From positions 1 through 64,000 of the forward strand of contig NZ_AFHO01000012.1 in NCBI RefSeq assembly GCF_000218525.1: a stretch of 64,000 bases of DNA, in the 5' to 3' direction. This DNA is from Mesomycoplasma ovipneumoniae SC01 (GTDB taxonomy: Bacteria > Bacillota_I > Bacilli_A > Mycoplasmatales > Metamycoplasmataceae). A model generated the notes under the pieces. That model was given only the letters and a program-made list of their open reading frames with translations, was not told the origin of the DNA and did not search any database. This document shows positions 53,441 to 63,717 of this stretch, one piece after another. Position numbers and translations under genes: made by a program. The stretch's first letter is position 1. Each line of letters starts with the position of its first letter.

Positions 53441-54331
53441 TTAATGTTGGTGAAGTGTTAAAAGAATTAATGCAAAAACAATTCCGGCTGCAAAAAGAAT
53501 AAGCGAAATATGCCATTGTTTTGAGGAATTATTCCTGAGGTGAATAAATTCGGGAACTAATTCGATTATTACCACAAAACTCAAAATTGCTCCACCAGAA
53601 ACATTGAAAAATGGAATTAGTCAACCAGTTTGAATAAAAAATCTATTCAAAAAAGCGCCTATTACAATAATTGGAATTAAAATTAGCGTTGTAATTAGGT
53701 TGTAAATTACGGACTTTTTGATACTTTGACCATATTGAACTTGCCGATAATGGATAATTAAAATTTCAATTAACATATGGGCGACAAAAGTTCCAATTAA
53801 ATATCAATTAACTTCTTCTCCTGCAGTCACCCTAGCAATGACAGATCCTAGTATAAATCCATCAATTGTTCGGTGTGAAAGTAGAAGTAAAATTGCAAGT
53901 CAAGCAGATTTTGGACTGTCAATGTCAGAAAAATTTACAATATGATCGCTATGATCGTGCTGTTTGTGATCCAGATGCAAATCTCTTTTAAAAATGCGAA
54001 TAAAAAATCAACGGGCAATAAAAACACTTGTTAGACCTAAAATCGAACCACCGCCAATTATTAGAATTTTAAATAAATTTTCTAGATCACCATAGCTATG
54101 AGCGAAATTTTCAGCCCCATTAAACCCTTCTTGCATAAGTCCGACTGTTGCAACCATCAGCAAGAGGCCGGTGCTTAGTGAATAGAGATAAATATTTGAC
54201 GTTCGCTTAATTCGCGGTTTAACAATTGCAATCAAAAATACTATTAAAACCGGAACTGCTAGAATAATTAAAAGGAAAATTAGTAAATTTACGGTAAGGG
54301 AAAGATAAAAATCCGGATTTTGGTAAAAAAT
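53441..54331 (-). CDS. ZIP-family metal transporter, non-ATG start
   Basis: Protein of about 296 aa with eight TM segments. ZIP proteins import zinc, iron or manganese. A His-rich loop (LHLDHKQHDHSDH) lies between TM3 and TM4; TM4 has SHRTIDGFILGSVI and TM5 has FVAHMLIEILII, the metal-site helices. No ATG, GTG or TTG exists between the upstream stop and TM1. The first normal start (TTG at 54235) would remove most of TM1 and has no SD. ATT at 54331 follows AGAGAAGG by 8 nt and keeps TM1 complete (LLIFLLIILAVPVLIVFL), so I use it. Confidence 0.8.
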
Positions 54332-54425
54332 TGTTAATACCTTCTCTCTACATAAAAATAAATACTAAATTTTACAAGATAAATATTTTTTTAACTAAAA
54401 AATATTAAAAAAAAATTAAAAATTA

Positions 54426-54456
54426 AAAAATGCCGTAGATCACGGCATTTTTTATA
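54426..54456 (-). terminator. Terminator of the tRNA cluster
   Basis: Stem AAAAAATGCCGTGATC / CACGGCATTTTTT; bidirectional in form. Confidence 0.8.
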
Positions 54457-54494
54457 TTATTTTTCTATATTTTATTGGAGGTTGCAATTAGGTA

Positions 54495-54570
54495 TGGTGG
54501 CTCCGACAGGAATCGAACCAGTGACACACGGTGCTTCAAACCGTTGCTCTACCTACTGAGCTACGGAGCC
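54495..54570 (-). tRNA. tRNA-Phe (GAA)
   Basis: Anticodon loop TTGAAGC, stem ACGGT/ACCGT, T-loop TTCGATT and encoded CCA. Last of nine tRNAs. Confidence 0.95.
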
Positions 54571-54571
54571 A

Positions 54572-54647
54572 TGGCGGTCTAGACGGGGATCGAACCCGCG
54601 ATCTCCTCCGTGACAGAGAGGCGTATTAACCACTTTACTACTAGACC
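54572..54647 (-). tRNA. tRNA-Asp (GUC)
   Basis: Anticodon loop CTGTCAC, acceptor GGTCTAG, encoded CCA. Confidence 0.95.
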
Positions 54648-54648
54648 T

Positions 54649-54723
54649 TGGTTGCGGAGGTAGGAATCGAACCTACGGCCTTTGGGTTATGAGCCCAACG
54701 AGCTACCTCTGCTCTACTCCGCT
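54649..54723 (-). tRNA. Initiator tRNA-fMet (CAU)
   Basis: Anticodon loop CTCATAA is closed by the GGG/CCC pairs typical of initiators. Position 1 is A and position 72 is A, so the end pair is unpaired, as initiators need for formylation; the more usual mismatch is C-A. Confidence 0.9.
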
Positions 54724-54749
54724 GTGTTAAGATTTTTTTTTAAAATAAA

Positions 54750-54840
54750 TGGCGGGCAATGAGGGATTCGAACCCCCGCGGGCTTTCACACCCCTGCCAG
54801 TTTTCAAGACTAGTCCCTTCAGCCACTTGGGTAATTGCCC
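54750..54840 (-). tRNA. tRNA-Ser (UGA)
   Basis: Anticodon loop CTTGAAA and a long variable arm typical of tRNA-Ser. Encoded CCA, G at position 73. Confidence 0.93.
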
Positions 54841-54844
54841 ATTT

Positions 54845-54920
54845 TGGTGGATCTAACTGGATTCGAACCAATGACCAACCGGTTATGAGCCGGATGCTCT
54901 AACCGCTGAGCTATAGATCC
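54845..54920 (-). tRNA. tRNA-Ile (CAU, lysidine type)
   Basis: Anticodon CAU in a CTCATAA loop with an Ile2-like body (GGATCTA acceptor). Of the three CAU tRNAs it is the best Ile2 candidate; it would need TilS to modify C34 and read AUA. Confidence 0.75.
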
Positions 54921-54950
54921 AGGTGATTTTGTTATATATTATATGAAAAT

Positions 54951-55027
54951 TGGTGGCTCCAAGGAGATTCGAACTCATGACCTTCCGGGTATGAACCGGA
55001 CGCTCTAACCAACTGAGCTATAGAGCC
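54951..55027 (-). tRNA. Elongator tRNA-Met (CAU)
   Basis: Anticodon loop TTCATAC, closed by CCGG pairs, as in elongator tRNA-Met of Bacillus and other mycoplasmas. Confidence 0.8.
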
Positions 55028-55029
55028 AA

Positions 55030-55106
55030 TGGTGGAGAGGAAGGGAGTCGAACCCTCTACCTCCTGCGTGCAAAACAGGCGCTCTAGCCAGATGAGCTAC
55101 CCCCCC
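55030..55106 (-). tRNA. tRNA-Ala (UGC)
   Basis: Anticodon loop TTTGCAC, encoded CCA. The acceptor 5' strand is seven G, giving two G-U pairs. Confidence 0.93.
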
Positions 55107-55109
55107 AAA

Positions 55110-55186
55110 TGGTGAAGAAGACAGGATTTGAACCTGCGACCACTACGTCCCAAACGTAGCGCTCTGCCAAGCTGAGCTACTTCTCC
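55110..55186 (-). tRNA. tRNA-Pro (UGG)
   Basis: Anticodon loop TTTGGGA, stem CTACG/CGTAG, encoded CCA. Confidence 0.95.
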
Positions 55187-55261
55187 AATTAATAATTATA
55201 CACTATTTTTTGAAAAAGCAAAATTTTTTTATTATTTTTTTTATTTTTAAGAATAAAAAAA

Positions 55262-55338
55262 TGGCGATCACGAGAGGATTCGAACCTCTGACCACAAGCT
55301 TAGAAGGCTCGTGCTCTATCCTACTGAGCTACGTGACC
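55262..55338 (-). tRNA. tRNA-Arg (UCU)
   Basis: Anticodon loop CTTCTAA, encoded CCA, G at position 73. First tRNA of the cluster; a 75-bp gap separates it from tRNA-Pro. Confidence 0.94.
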
Positions 55339-55389
55339 ACAATTTAGTATTATACCACTTTTTTAATAAAAAGATTTATAATTTATTAC

Positions 55390-56208
55390 ATGAAAATAAA
55401 TTGATTTCCAGGCCATATGGCAAAAAGCATAAATGACATAGAAAATAAAGCGCGAATAGCAGATCTTTTTATTTTAGTTGTGGATGGCAGATGCCCTATT
55501 TCTAGTCTAAATGAGAATTTTTTGCAAATTGCAAAACAAAAAATGACACTAGTAATAGTAACAAAAATTGATCTAGCTGATAAAAATAAATTCACTAAAA
55601 TAAAAAAATTTTTTACGGATAAAAAATTTTTTATTCTCTTTGTAAATTTACGAGATTATTCAGCTAGATTAGAAATTATATCACATTTAAATAAAATATT
55701 TAAAATAAAACAAGAAAAAAATTCAACTAAATTTTTCTCACCAAGTCTAAAATGTTTTGTTGTCGGAGTACCTAACACTGGAAAATCAACGCTAATAAAT
55801 TTAATCACAAAATCACAACTAAAGGTAGGAAATCAACCGGGAATAACGAGAAATAATCAATGAATTAGCTATGATAAATTTCTTTTTCTTGACACCCCAG
55901 GAATCCTATTGCCAAAAATGGACGATCAAATTTTAGCCGTTAAATTAGCTATTATTGGTTTGATAAGGTGGGAAATTCTAAATATTAGTGATCTTTTTAT
56001 TGAAGCATACAAAATAATTTCTGAACAATATCCAAATTTCATCACGGATTTGGAACTAAAACCTACACTAATTGATTTAGAAATTGAAGAAAACTTATTA
56101 ATTTTGTGCAAAAATAAAAATTTTATAAATAAAAGCGGTCTAGATTTGCCTCGCTGTCGAAAGTGATTTTTAATGCATATTGGCAAACAAAAAATTACAT
56201 TAGATTAA
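55390..56208 (+). CDS. rbgA: Ribosome biogenesis GTPase RbgA (YlqF)
   Basis: Protein of 272 aa. A circularly permuted GTPase needed for late 50S assembly. The motif order G4-G1-G3 is visible: TKIDLADK (G4), VGVPNTGKST (G1), then DTPGILLP (G3). The start KINWFPGHMAKS is the RbgA hallmark. TATAAT at 55377-55382 ends 7 nt before the ATG and there is no SD, so the mRNA should be leaderless. Confidence 0.95.
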
Positions 56209-56489
56209 TTTTTTAAAGAAAATTAAATTTCACTAAGAAAATTTTGATTAATTAATTTTTAAAAAGATCTAAATTATTGTGTTAATTTAGGTGCAAAAAC
56301 GGGACGTTTTTCTCGCTTTTTTGCCCTGCAAAAGCAATTTTGTTATTTTAGATTTTAACTCTATGTTTTTTTAGTTTTTCGCTTTCAAAACTAAAAAAGT
56401 CTATAAAATGGTTGTTTAAAATGCAAAAGAGTTTTTGCACAAACTACAAATAAAAAACTAATTGTCTGATTTTTTCTACTAATTTAAAC

Positions 56490-57974
56490 TTATACGTGGT
56501 TTTTGTCTGGTCATTTTTTCTTTTTTTCTTCTTCATATTTATCTAAATAATTGTTTTTTAAATCCTCAATTAGTTCAACACGGCTAATGTTTTTATCAAA
56601 AACGATATCTTTATTTTTAGGAAAAGCCAAGATTTGGAAAGCCACTTTTTCAAAACTAGAATCAGGACTTATAGTAAAATTTAGTGTTAAATCTGTTTCA
56701 AAAATTGTTGTCAAAAAAATATTATTGTTTTCTGTTTTTCTAAGAACCAATTTTTCTCATTCCATGTTTTTTGGAAAATTAGTAGGAGCCGATATAGGGT
56801 TGGCAGGTCATTTTGAAGGTGACCAGTAACCCATTCGCTCCCAAGTCTCGTAAATAAAAATATTATTATTTTTTAGGAATTCATCAAGTTTTTCTCGGTT
56901 TAGAAATTTTTGCTCGAAATCAGAAATTAAATTATTTAGGTCAAGTTTTAATTTAGGATCTAATTTTAAAATTCGGTCAATAATTGTTGTCTTAAATTCG
57001 TCAATATTTCTAATAATTGCATGTTTTTTTGGTAAAAAACTGTTAGATCAAGGATTAATTTTATTTGTAATTAAATCAAGAATTTTTGGCTTTAAAGTTT
57101 TAATATTATTAATTCTTTGGCTAAAATGGATAATATCAAACATAAAAGAGGGGGATGAACCGCTAATCTCGTTTTTTGACAAATTGTACTTTTTTGCGAG
57201 TTTATTATAAATTTTTTTAGCTTCTGCTTCAATTAATATTTTCTTCTTTTCATAATCTATAATTTTATCATTATCACCAGCATAAATTTTTTCATCAATA
57301 TCCCTAAAGGTGATTGTTTTATTTTTAGGGTAGACTATAACATTAAAAAAAGGCGAATCATCAAAAACTACAGTGCGTTGAACTAATTCTCCTTCTTTAA
57401 CATAATCTGGTACAAATCTTGTGGCTATAATGTTTGAAGAACCATTTTCTTCAAAATAATAGTAGGTAACACGAGTTGGCCTTGAATATCTAACACGTTC
57501 GCGTATTATAATATTATTTTTTTCTAAGACTTTTTCAAGAAGTTCTCCTTTTAGAAATTTGTCTTCAAATTCTGTCTTGAGTTCAGAAGTATTAACATTG
57601 GAAAAATTAGGATTATTTTTTATAATTTCTTCAGTTCTATCAACAATATTTTTTTGAAATTGTTCGAGGTTTTCAATTGTTATTCTACTTTGTTCGCCAA
57701 GGAATAAAAATTTGTCTCGCTGCTTTTCGGGTTGATTGTAAAACAGATTTAAGGCTGAAAAAGTTCCGTTTTTTGCATTAAATTCTTCATAATGCTTTGC
57801 TAGTAAGTTTAAAAAATAGTGAGAATTGTAATTTTGGGTATTGTTAATTCCGTCATCTTTGTTAAAAATTTGCTTATTAATAAAATGAATTAAATTTCCG
57901 CAGGAAGTTAAAAAAAATGTCGGAATTAAAAGGGTTGTTCCCAAAAATTTAGTGAGAATTAGTTTATTTTTCAT
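56490..57974 (-). CDS. Lipoprotein paired with subtilase, copy 1
   Basis: Protein of 494 aa with a signal peptide and lipobox LTSC (Cys25). The rest is a mixed helical, Lys/Asn-rich extracellular domain built from two similar halves: IVDRTEEIIKNNPNF...ELKTEFEDKFLKGE and IIDRILKLDPKL...LISDFEQKFLNRE, each followed by a LEKVLEKNNIII or LDEFLKNNNIFIYE stretch. The ATG overlaps the end of the subtilase gene by 11 bp, so the two are coupled and probably act together at the surface. A paralogue is at 60498-61985. The exact role is unknown; I found no DUF31 (MIP) motif. Confidence 0.75.
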
Positions 57975-60063
57975 TATTAACCAAATAAGAAAGTGCTAAT
58001 TTATCTTCAACAGAATTATCAAAAATTACAGATTTAAATTTTTTGACATAAAGCCGGTAGTAGCCTGATTTTTCTGCTTTAAAATTGATTAATTCATCAT
58101 TGCTTTTAGAGCTTGTTGACCAAGAAACATCAACTCAATTATTATTCGAATCAAGTTTTTGCAAATACAAATCATAATCTGAAATAAAATCGCCATTTTG
58201 ATTTTTTTTAGTAGTTTCTAGCTTTAAACGTTCAGAATTGATATGTGTTTCTGACCATTTGTCAAAGTCATTTTTATGTTGGTTCATCTTAGATTTAGCA
58301 TCTAAAATAGCAGCGGCGCCTGCAACAGGTAAACCAATCGGAGTAAAAGGTGTTAAAAATCATCATCAACTTACGTAGTTGCTCTTGTCAGGAGCGGCTA
58401 CTTTATTTTTTAAAAGACCAGCGTTAAACATTCAAGATAAAGAAGCTTTAATTCTGTCGTTTGAATTTACTCAGAATGGTTCGCTAGTAAAAATTGTTTC
58501 ACGGTCTGATTTTTTTTGGTCTCTAATAAAGTAGGTATTTTCACTAGCTTTTAACATATTTTTAAAATCGGGAGTGCCTGAGCCATATTTTTCAAAATAA
58601 CCACTTCGTTTTATAATTAAATCACTATGATCTGGGGAAATTGCCGAAGCAGATAAAATTGCTTTTAATGCTATTAGTCTATTATCATCATTATCTAAAT
58701 TTGGTTTTTCTCTTAGGAATGTTGATATTAAACCAGTGACAATAGGGGCAGCAAAACTAGTTCCTCTAACAAAACGATCCTTAAAATTAGTAACAGGATT
58801 ATAAATCCGTCCGGGAGCGACGACTAAAGGTTTAGCCAATTCATAATATTTTTGATCAGTTTTATAATTTGAATAGTCAGCAATTTTGTTTTTGGCAATT
58901 TTTCAAGGCTCAGAATTATCATCGAGTGCACCAACAACTATAGAATTTAAAGATAAACTTTTCTTATCTATTCAAGGGTGATCCACAATTTTCCCATCAT
59001 TTCTTTCCATTGCACCATTACCCGCCGAAAAAACGTTAATAACACCATATTTTCTTGCTAAAAAATCAAGAAAAAAGGCGTCTTCTTTATAATCGTAAAA
59101 ATCTTTTCCTGCGCCCCCATAACTGTGATTTATTACCCTAACATTATTGGTTTCAACCATTCATTCAATTGCTTTTTGTCATTGGCTGTGAGTAGTATAT
59201 ATAGACAAATAGGAAGTTGACTTGGTATCAATGCCTAGTTTACTACCTAATATTAATGATACTAAAGTTGAATGATATGGTTCGTTTTCATCATACTTCG
59301 TTGTAATTGGTTTAATTCACTTATTAGTAGATCCCAAGTCGTTAATATGAATGTTATTATCATTAAAATAACTCTTAAAATTATAGTTAAATTCATCCTC
59401 AACTTCAATTGCACCAACTTTTGTTTGTGGTGTTTTATAAGTTGATTTATCCTTTTTAGCCTGTTCTTCAAAATTAACTATCTTAATATTTTTTGACATT
59501 GATTCTTTAAACTTGTCAATTCGACTTTTAGGTCAATATTTAGGTAAATAAAAGTTGTAACCATTTAGAAATTGATCATTATAATGAAACCAACTTAAAG
59601 GCTTTATTTTTTTATCTCCTTCATTTTTATATACGATGTAACGACTAATGGACGAGTTTTCTATTGAATTTTTTACAAAAAACTCTCTATCATTCTCGGT
59701 ATCAAAATAAAACCATACAATCGGTAATATTTCACTGCTCTTAGCTTCTTTGAATTTTAATCTTGATTTTTCTATTTTTTTAATAAATTCAAGATTAAAA
59801 TTACTGATTTCTTTAGAATCAGTACTCAAGAAATCAGGGTTTAACAATAGTTTTAATTCGAATTGATTATCAAAATCATCAATTTTTGACGAGCTACTTA
59901 ACTGTTTGGCAAAAGGCTCTCTTATATCAATTTTATTACTAAAATTTGAAGAATATCAATATTTTTTAGTATCAAAATTTATAAGAAAAGAGTGATATAT
60001 TAAAAAAATTGATGGTCAAAACAGCAATAATAAAATTATTTTTTTAAATTTGGCTAATTTCAT
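57964..60063 (-). CDS. Subtilisin-like (S8) serine protease, surface-anchored
   Basis: Protein of 699 aa. An N-terminal TM (residues 7-26) and a second hydrophobic segment near residue 600 (LTPFTPIGLPVAGAAAILDA) suggest it is membrane-held with the catalytic domain outside. His motif NEPYHSTLVSLILG, substrate region INHSYGGAG, oxyanion Asn INVFSAGNG, and catalytic Ser RGTSFAAPIVTG. At the Asp site the text reads KVGAIEVEDEFN: the aligned Asp is Glu, with an Asp three residues later. TATAAT-like box near 60090. The lipoprotein gene follows with overlap. Likely targets are host proteins or its own surface proteins. Confidence 0.85.
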
Positions 60064-60497
60064 TTTTCGCACCTAATTAAAATTATTTATAAAAATTATA
60101 ACATGTTTTTGCTTTTTAATTTAATTATATTCGTTTTGTTATCACTTTAATTTTTTTATTGAAAACCCGACTTCTATTTTTAAATAAATATTTTATCATT
60201 ATACTTTTATTAACAAATTATTACTAATAATCATGACCTTTATTTATTAATAATTTTCAATATTCTAAAAAATTTTAAAATTCTCACAATAAATTATTGA
60301 CCTTTTGCCATAAAAAAGAAAATAAAATTAAACCAGGTCCTTAAAAGTTACTTATCATATAAAAGCGCAAATTTTATATTAGGTAAATTATTTATCCAAA
60401 TCTTTTAAAATGAACATGAGAGAAAAAATCAGCAAAAGTGGTGCGGTCAAAATCATAGAAAAAAATTATTTGTCTGATTTTTTCTACTAATTTAAAC
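60064..60497. other. Intergenic region before the subtilase gene
   Basis: No gene seen. It holds the subtilase promoter (TATAAT-like near 60090) and, at 60469-60497, the sequence TTGTCTGATTTTTTCTACT shared with the 3' flank of lipoprotein copy 1 at 56461, part of the same duplication. Confidence 0.6.
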
Positions 60498-61985
60498 TTA
60501 TACGCGGTTTTTTTCTTTTGGGTCTTCTTTTTCTTTTTCTTCATATTTATCTAAATAATTGTTTTTTAAATCCTTGATTAGTTCAAGTCGGTTAACGTTT
60601 TTATCAAAAACAATATTCTTATCCTTAGGAAAAGCCAGGATTTGGAAAGCAACTTTATCAAAACTAGATTTAGGACTTCTAGCAAAATTTAGTGTTAAAT
60701 CCGTTTTAAAAATTGGTGTCAAAAAAATATTATTATCTTCTGTTTTTCTAAGAAGTAATTTTTCTCATTCAACTCTTTTTGGATAATTATTAGGATCTGG
60801 TATACTATGGGGAACCCATCTTCAAAATGATTCATAACCAATTCGCTCCCAAGTTTCGTAAATAAAAATATTATTATTTTTTAGAAATTCATCAAGTTTT
60901 TCGCCGTTTAGAAATTTTTGTTCAAAATCAGAAATTAGATCATTTTGGTCAAGTTTTAATTTAGGATCCAATTTTGAAATTCGGTCAATAATTGTTGTCT
61001 TAAATTCGTCAATATCTTTAATAATTGCGTGTTTTCTGTGTAAAAAACTGTTAGATCAAGGATTAATTTTATCTGTAATTAAATCAAGAATTTTTGGCTT
61101 TAAAGTTTTAATATTATTAATTTCTTGGCTAAAATCGATAATAATAGACATAAAAGAGGGGGAAGAAGTGCTAATCTTGTTTTTTGGCAAATTGTACTTT
61201 TTTGCGAGTTTATTATAAATTTTTCTAGCTTCTCTTTCAATTAATATTTTCAATTCTTTCTGTTCTTCATAATCTATAATGTTATCGCCGGTGTAAATTC
61301 CTCCGTCAATCTCCCTAAAAGTGATTGTTTTATTTTTAGGGTAGACTATAACATTAAAAAAAGGCGAATCATCAAAAACAACATCAGGTTGAACTAATTC
61401 TCCTTCTATAATATAATCTGGTGTAAATCTTGTAGCTGTAATGTTTGAAAAACCATTTTCTTCAAAATAATAGTAGGTAACACGAGTTGACATTCAATAG
61501 CTGCCAGCTTCTGCTATTATAATATTGTTTTTTTCTAAGACTTTTTCAAGAGGCTCTCGCTTTAGAAATTTGTCTTCAAATTCTGACTTGAGTTCAGCGC
61601 TATTAACATTGGCAAAATTAGGATTATTTTTTATAATTTCTTCAGCTCTATCAATAATATTTTTTTGAAATTGTTCTAAGTTTTCAATTGTTGTTTCACC
61701 TTCTTTACCAAGGAATAAATATCTGCCCCGTTGTTTTTCGGGTTGATTATAAAACAGATGTAAGGCTGAAAAAGTTCCGTTTTTTACATTAAATTCTTCA
61801 TAATGTTTTGCTAGTAAGTTTAAAAAATAGTAAGAATTATAATTTTTTGGATTGTTAATTCCGTCATCTTTGTTAAAAATTTGTTTAGTAATAAAATGAA
61901 TTAAATTTCCACAGGAAGTTAAAAAAAATGCCGGAATTAAAAGGGTTGTTCCCAAAAATTTAGTAAGAATTAATTTATTTTTCAT
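60498..61985 (-). CDS. Lipoprotein paired with subtilase, copy 2
   Basis: Protein of 495 aa, closely similar to copy 1 through the whole length (same lipobox LTSC, same two-half layout), with differences concentrated around residues 125-185 and 390-410, as expected for diversifying surface paralogues. The ATG at 61985 overlaps the 3' end of a decayed subtilase exactly as copy 1 overlaps the intact one. Confidence 0.8.
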
Positions 61986-62270
61986 CATTAACCAAATAAG
62001 CAAGTGCTAATTTATTTTCAACAGAATTATCAAAAGTTGCAGATTTAAACTTGATATAAATTCGATAGTAGCTTGATTTTCTGTTTTAAAATCAATTATT
62101 TCATTTTCTGATTTTTTTGGTCTCAAATAAAGTAAGTATTTTCACTAGCTTTTAAGATATTTTTAAAATTAGTAGCGCTTGACCGATACTTTTCAAAATA
62201 ACCAATTTTGTTTTTGGTTAAATTACTATGATCTGCAAAAATTGGAAAAATAGATAAAATTGCTTGTTAC
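61975..62270 (-). pseudogene. Decayed subtilase, copy 2
   Basis: Two fragments of the S8 gene are joined by a deletion. The upstream part matches residues around the post-Ser helix (QAILS, IGYFEKY, KASENTYFI, DQK); the downstream part matches the C-terminus (DNSVENKLALAYLVNDEK). Frameshifts and stops lie between them. The catalytic triad is lost. A promoter and SD (GGAGAA) before an ATG at 62277 remain upstream and may now drive the lipoprotein. Confidence 0.85.
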
Positions 62271-62459
62271 CTTCATTAAATTCTCCTTATAATTTGTTCT
62301 TATATTTTTAACAAATTATATCATGATCTTCAAAAACAAGAAAGTAAAAAATAAAAAAATATAATTTCACCATATTTTGTAAAAAAATTATATTTTTTTT
62401 ATTTTAACAGATGTCTATATTTATAAATTAATAAATTTATATAGAGAAAGAATTAACCC

Positions 62460-62963
62460 CTATAAAATTCCAATGACATCATCTAGATCAAAAAAACCAA
62501 AATCTCTGCTGTCGCTACTGTTTTCCAAATTATCACCAACAGCAAAAAATTTATTTTCAGGCACTGTTCCATCGAATAAAAAAGTCGCGCTTTTAATAAA
62601 ATCTGCAACTTTTTTATCATTTATGTAAATTTCATTTTCTTTAACAGTTATTTTATCGCTCGGAAGCCCCAAAATCCTTTTAATTAAAACTATTTCTTTG
62701 TAATTAAAAGCGACAATATCGTTTCTTTTTGGTGATTTTACCCTATTAATAAAAATTTTTTGCCCGTGTTGAAGAGTTGGAAACATCGAGTTACCTTCAA
62801 CATCAACTAACCTAAAAATAAAAGTAAAGAGAATAAAAACTGTTAGGGCAATTGAAAAGACTAAAGCTGACAAACCAAATAAAAGGGTTTTTTTATTAAA
62901 AAATTTTTTCTTTGGTTTATCAGTTACAATGTTATTTTTTTCCATAGTTGAATCATTTTTCAT
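62460..62963 (-). CDS. lepB: Signal peptidase I
   Basis: Protein of 167 aa. It cleaves signal peptides of secreted, non-lipoprotein precursors. One N-terminal TM (residues 27-50) and an extracellular catalytic domain: EGNSMFPTL with the nucleophile Ser near residue 58, IVLIKRILGLPSD with the general-base Lys, and AVGDNLENSSDSR. Many mollicutes lack a recognisable lepB, so its presence matters for the secreted proteins here. TATAAT at 62970-62975 (minus strand) ends 6 nt before the ATG, suggesting a leaderless mRNA. Confidence 0.92.
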   Translation of the reverse strand: MKNDSTMEKNNIVTDKPKKKFFNKKTLLFGLSALVFSIALTVFILFTFIFRLVDVEGNSMFPTLQHGQKIFINRVKSPKRNDIVAFNYKEIVLIKRILGLPSDKITVKENEIYINDKKVADFIKSATFLFDGTVPENKFFAVGDNLENSSDSRDFGFFDLDDVIGIL

Positions 62964-63018
62964 TTAAGTATTATACGAATAATTATATATAATAGTTGCT
63001 TAGCTAAAATTTATTTTG

Positions 63019-63717
63019 TTAAAAAAGATTCTTTAGTGACAAAATTTCGGCTTGAGATAGTTTACGTTTTTCGCCTGGCTTTAAATTTCCAAGTTCAATA
63101 GTTGCAAAACTTAGTCTTCGGAGCATAAGTACTTTTTTGGAAACAAAGATAAAAATTTTTTTAACATGATGGTTTGAACCTTGCCAAACTTTGACAATAT
63201 ATGTCCGGGAAGCAACTTTTTGAACTTTTTGAACAGATTTTACATTATCTAAATAAATTTCATTGTTATTCAAAAAGTTAATTTCTTCATCATTCAAATT
63301 AAAATCAGTTTTGACTAAATATGTTCTCTGAATTTTTGAGCTAGGATGAAGTAATTTATTGCTAGTTTCACCGTCATTTGTTACCAAAATTAGCCCGGTT
63401 GTTTCAAAATCCAGTCGTCCTACTGGAAACAAATAGGAATTTTTATTAAAAAATTCCATTATTGTCGGCCTATTTTGTGGATCAATTCGACTTGTAATAT
63501 AATTTTTTGGTTTATTTAGTGCATATCAGACGATTTTTGGTTTTTTATTTATTTTTTGACCGTCAAACTCAACAACATCCAGGTCAGAAATTTTTTGGCC
63601 TATTTGTGCAAATTCGCCATTAATTTTTATTCGTTTTTCATTGATTAATATTTCGGCTTTTCGTCTGGAGGCAATTCCCATTTGTGATAAAAATTTATGA
63701 ATTCTAACTGTTTTCAT
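63019..63717 (-). CDS. rluB: rRNA pseudouridine synthase (RluB/RsuA family)
   Basis: Protein of 232 aa. An N-terminal S4 RNA-binding domain (IHKFLSQMGIASRRKAEILI) is followed by the pseudouridine synthase domain with the catalytic motif GRLDFETTGLILVTNDG near residue 100. RluB modifies 23S rRNA; RsuA modifies 16S. I choose RluB from the general gene type, not from decisive residues. The ATG overlaps the end of the iscU-like gene by 14 bp. Confidence 0.88.

Noticed and set aside
56490-62000. MIB-MIP immunoglobulin-cleaving system
   Set aside because: A protease-lipoprotein pair is present, but the protease is an S8 subtilase and I see no motif of the DUF31-type MIP or of MIB.
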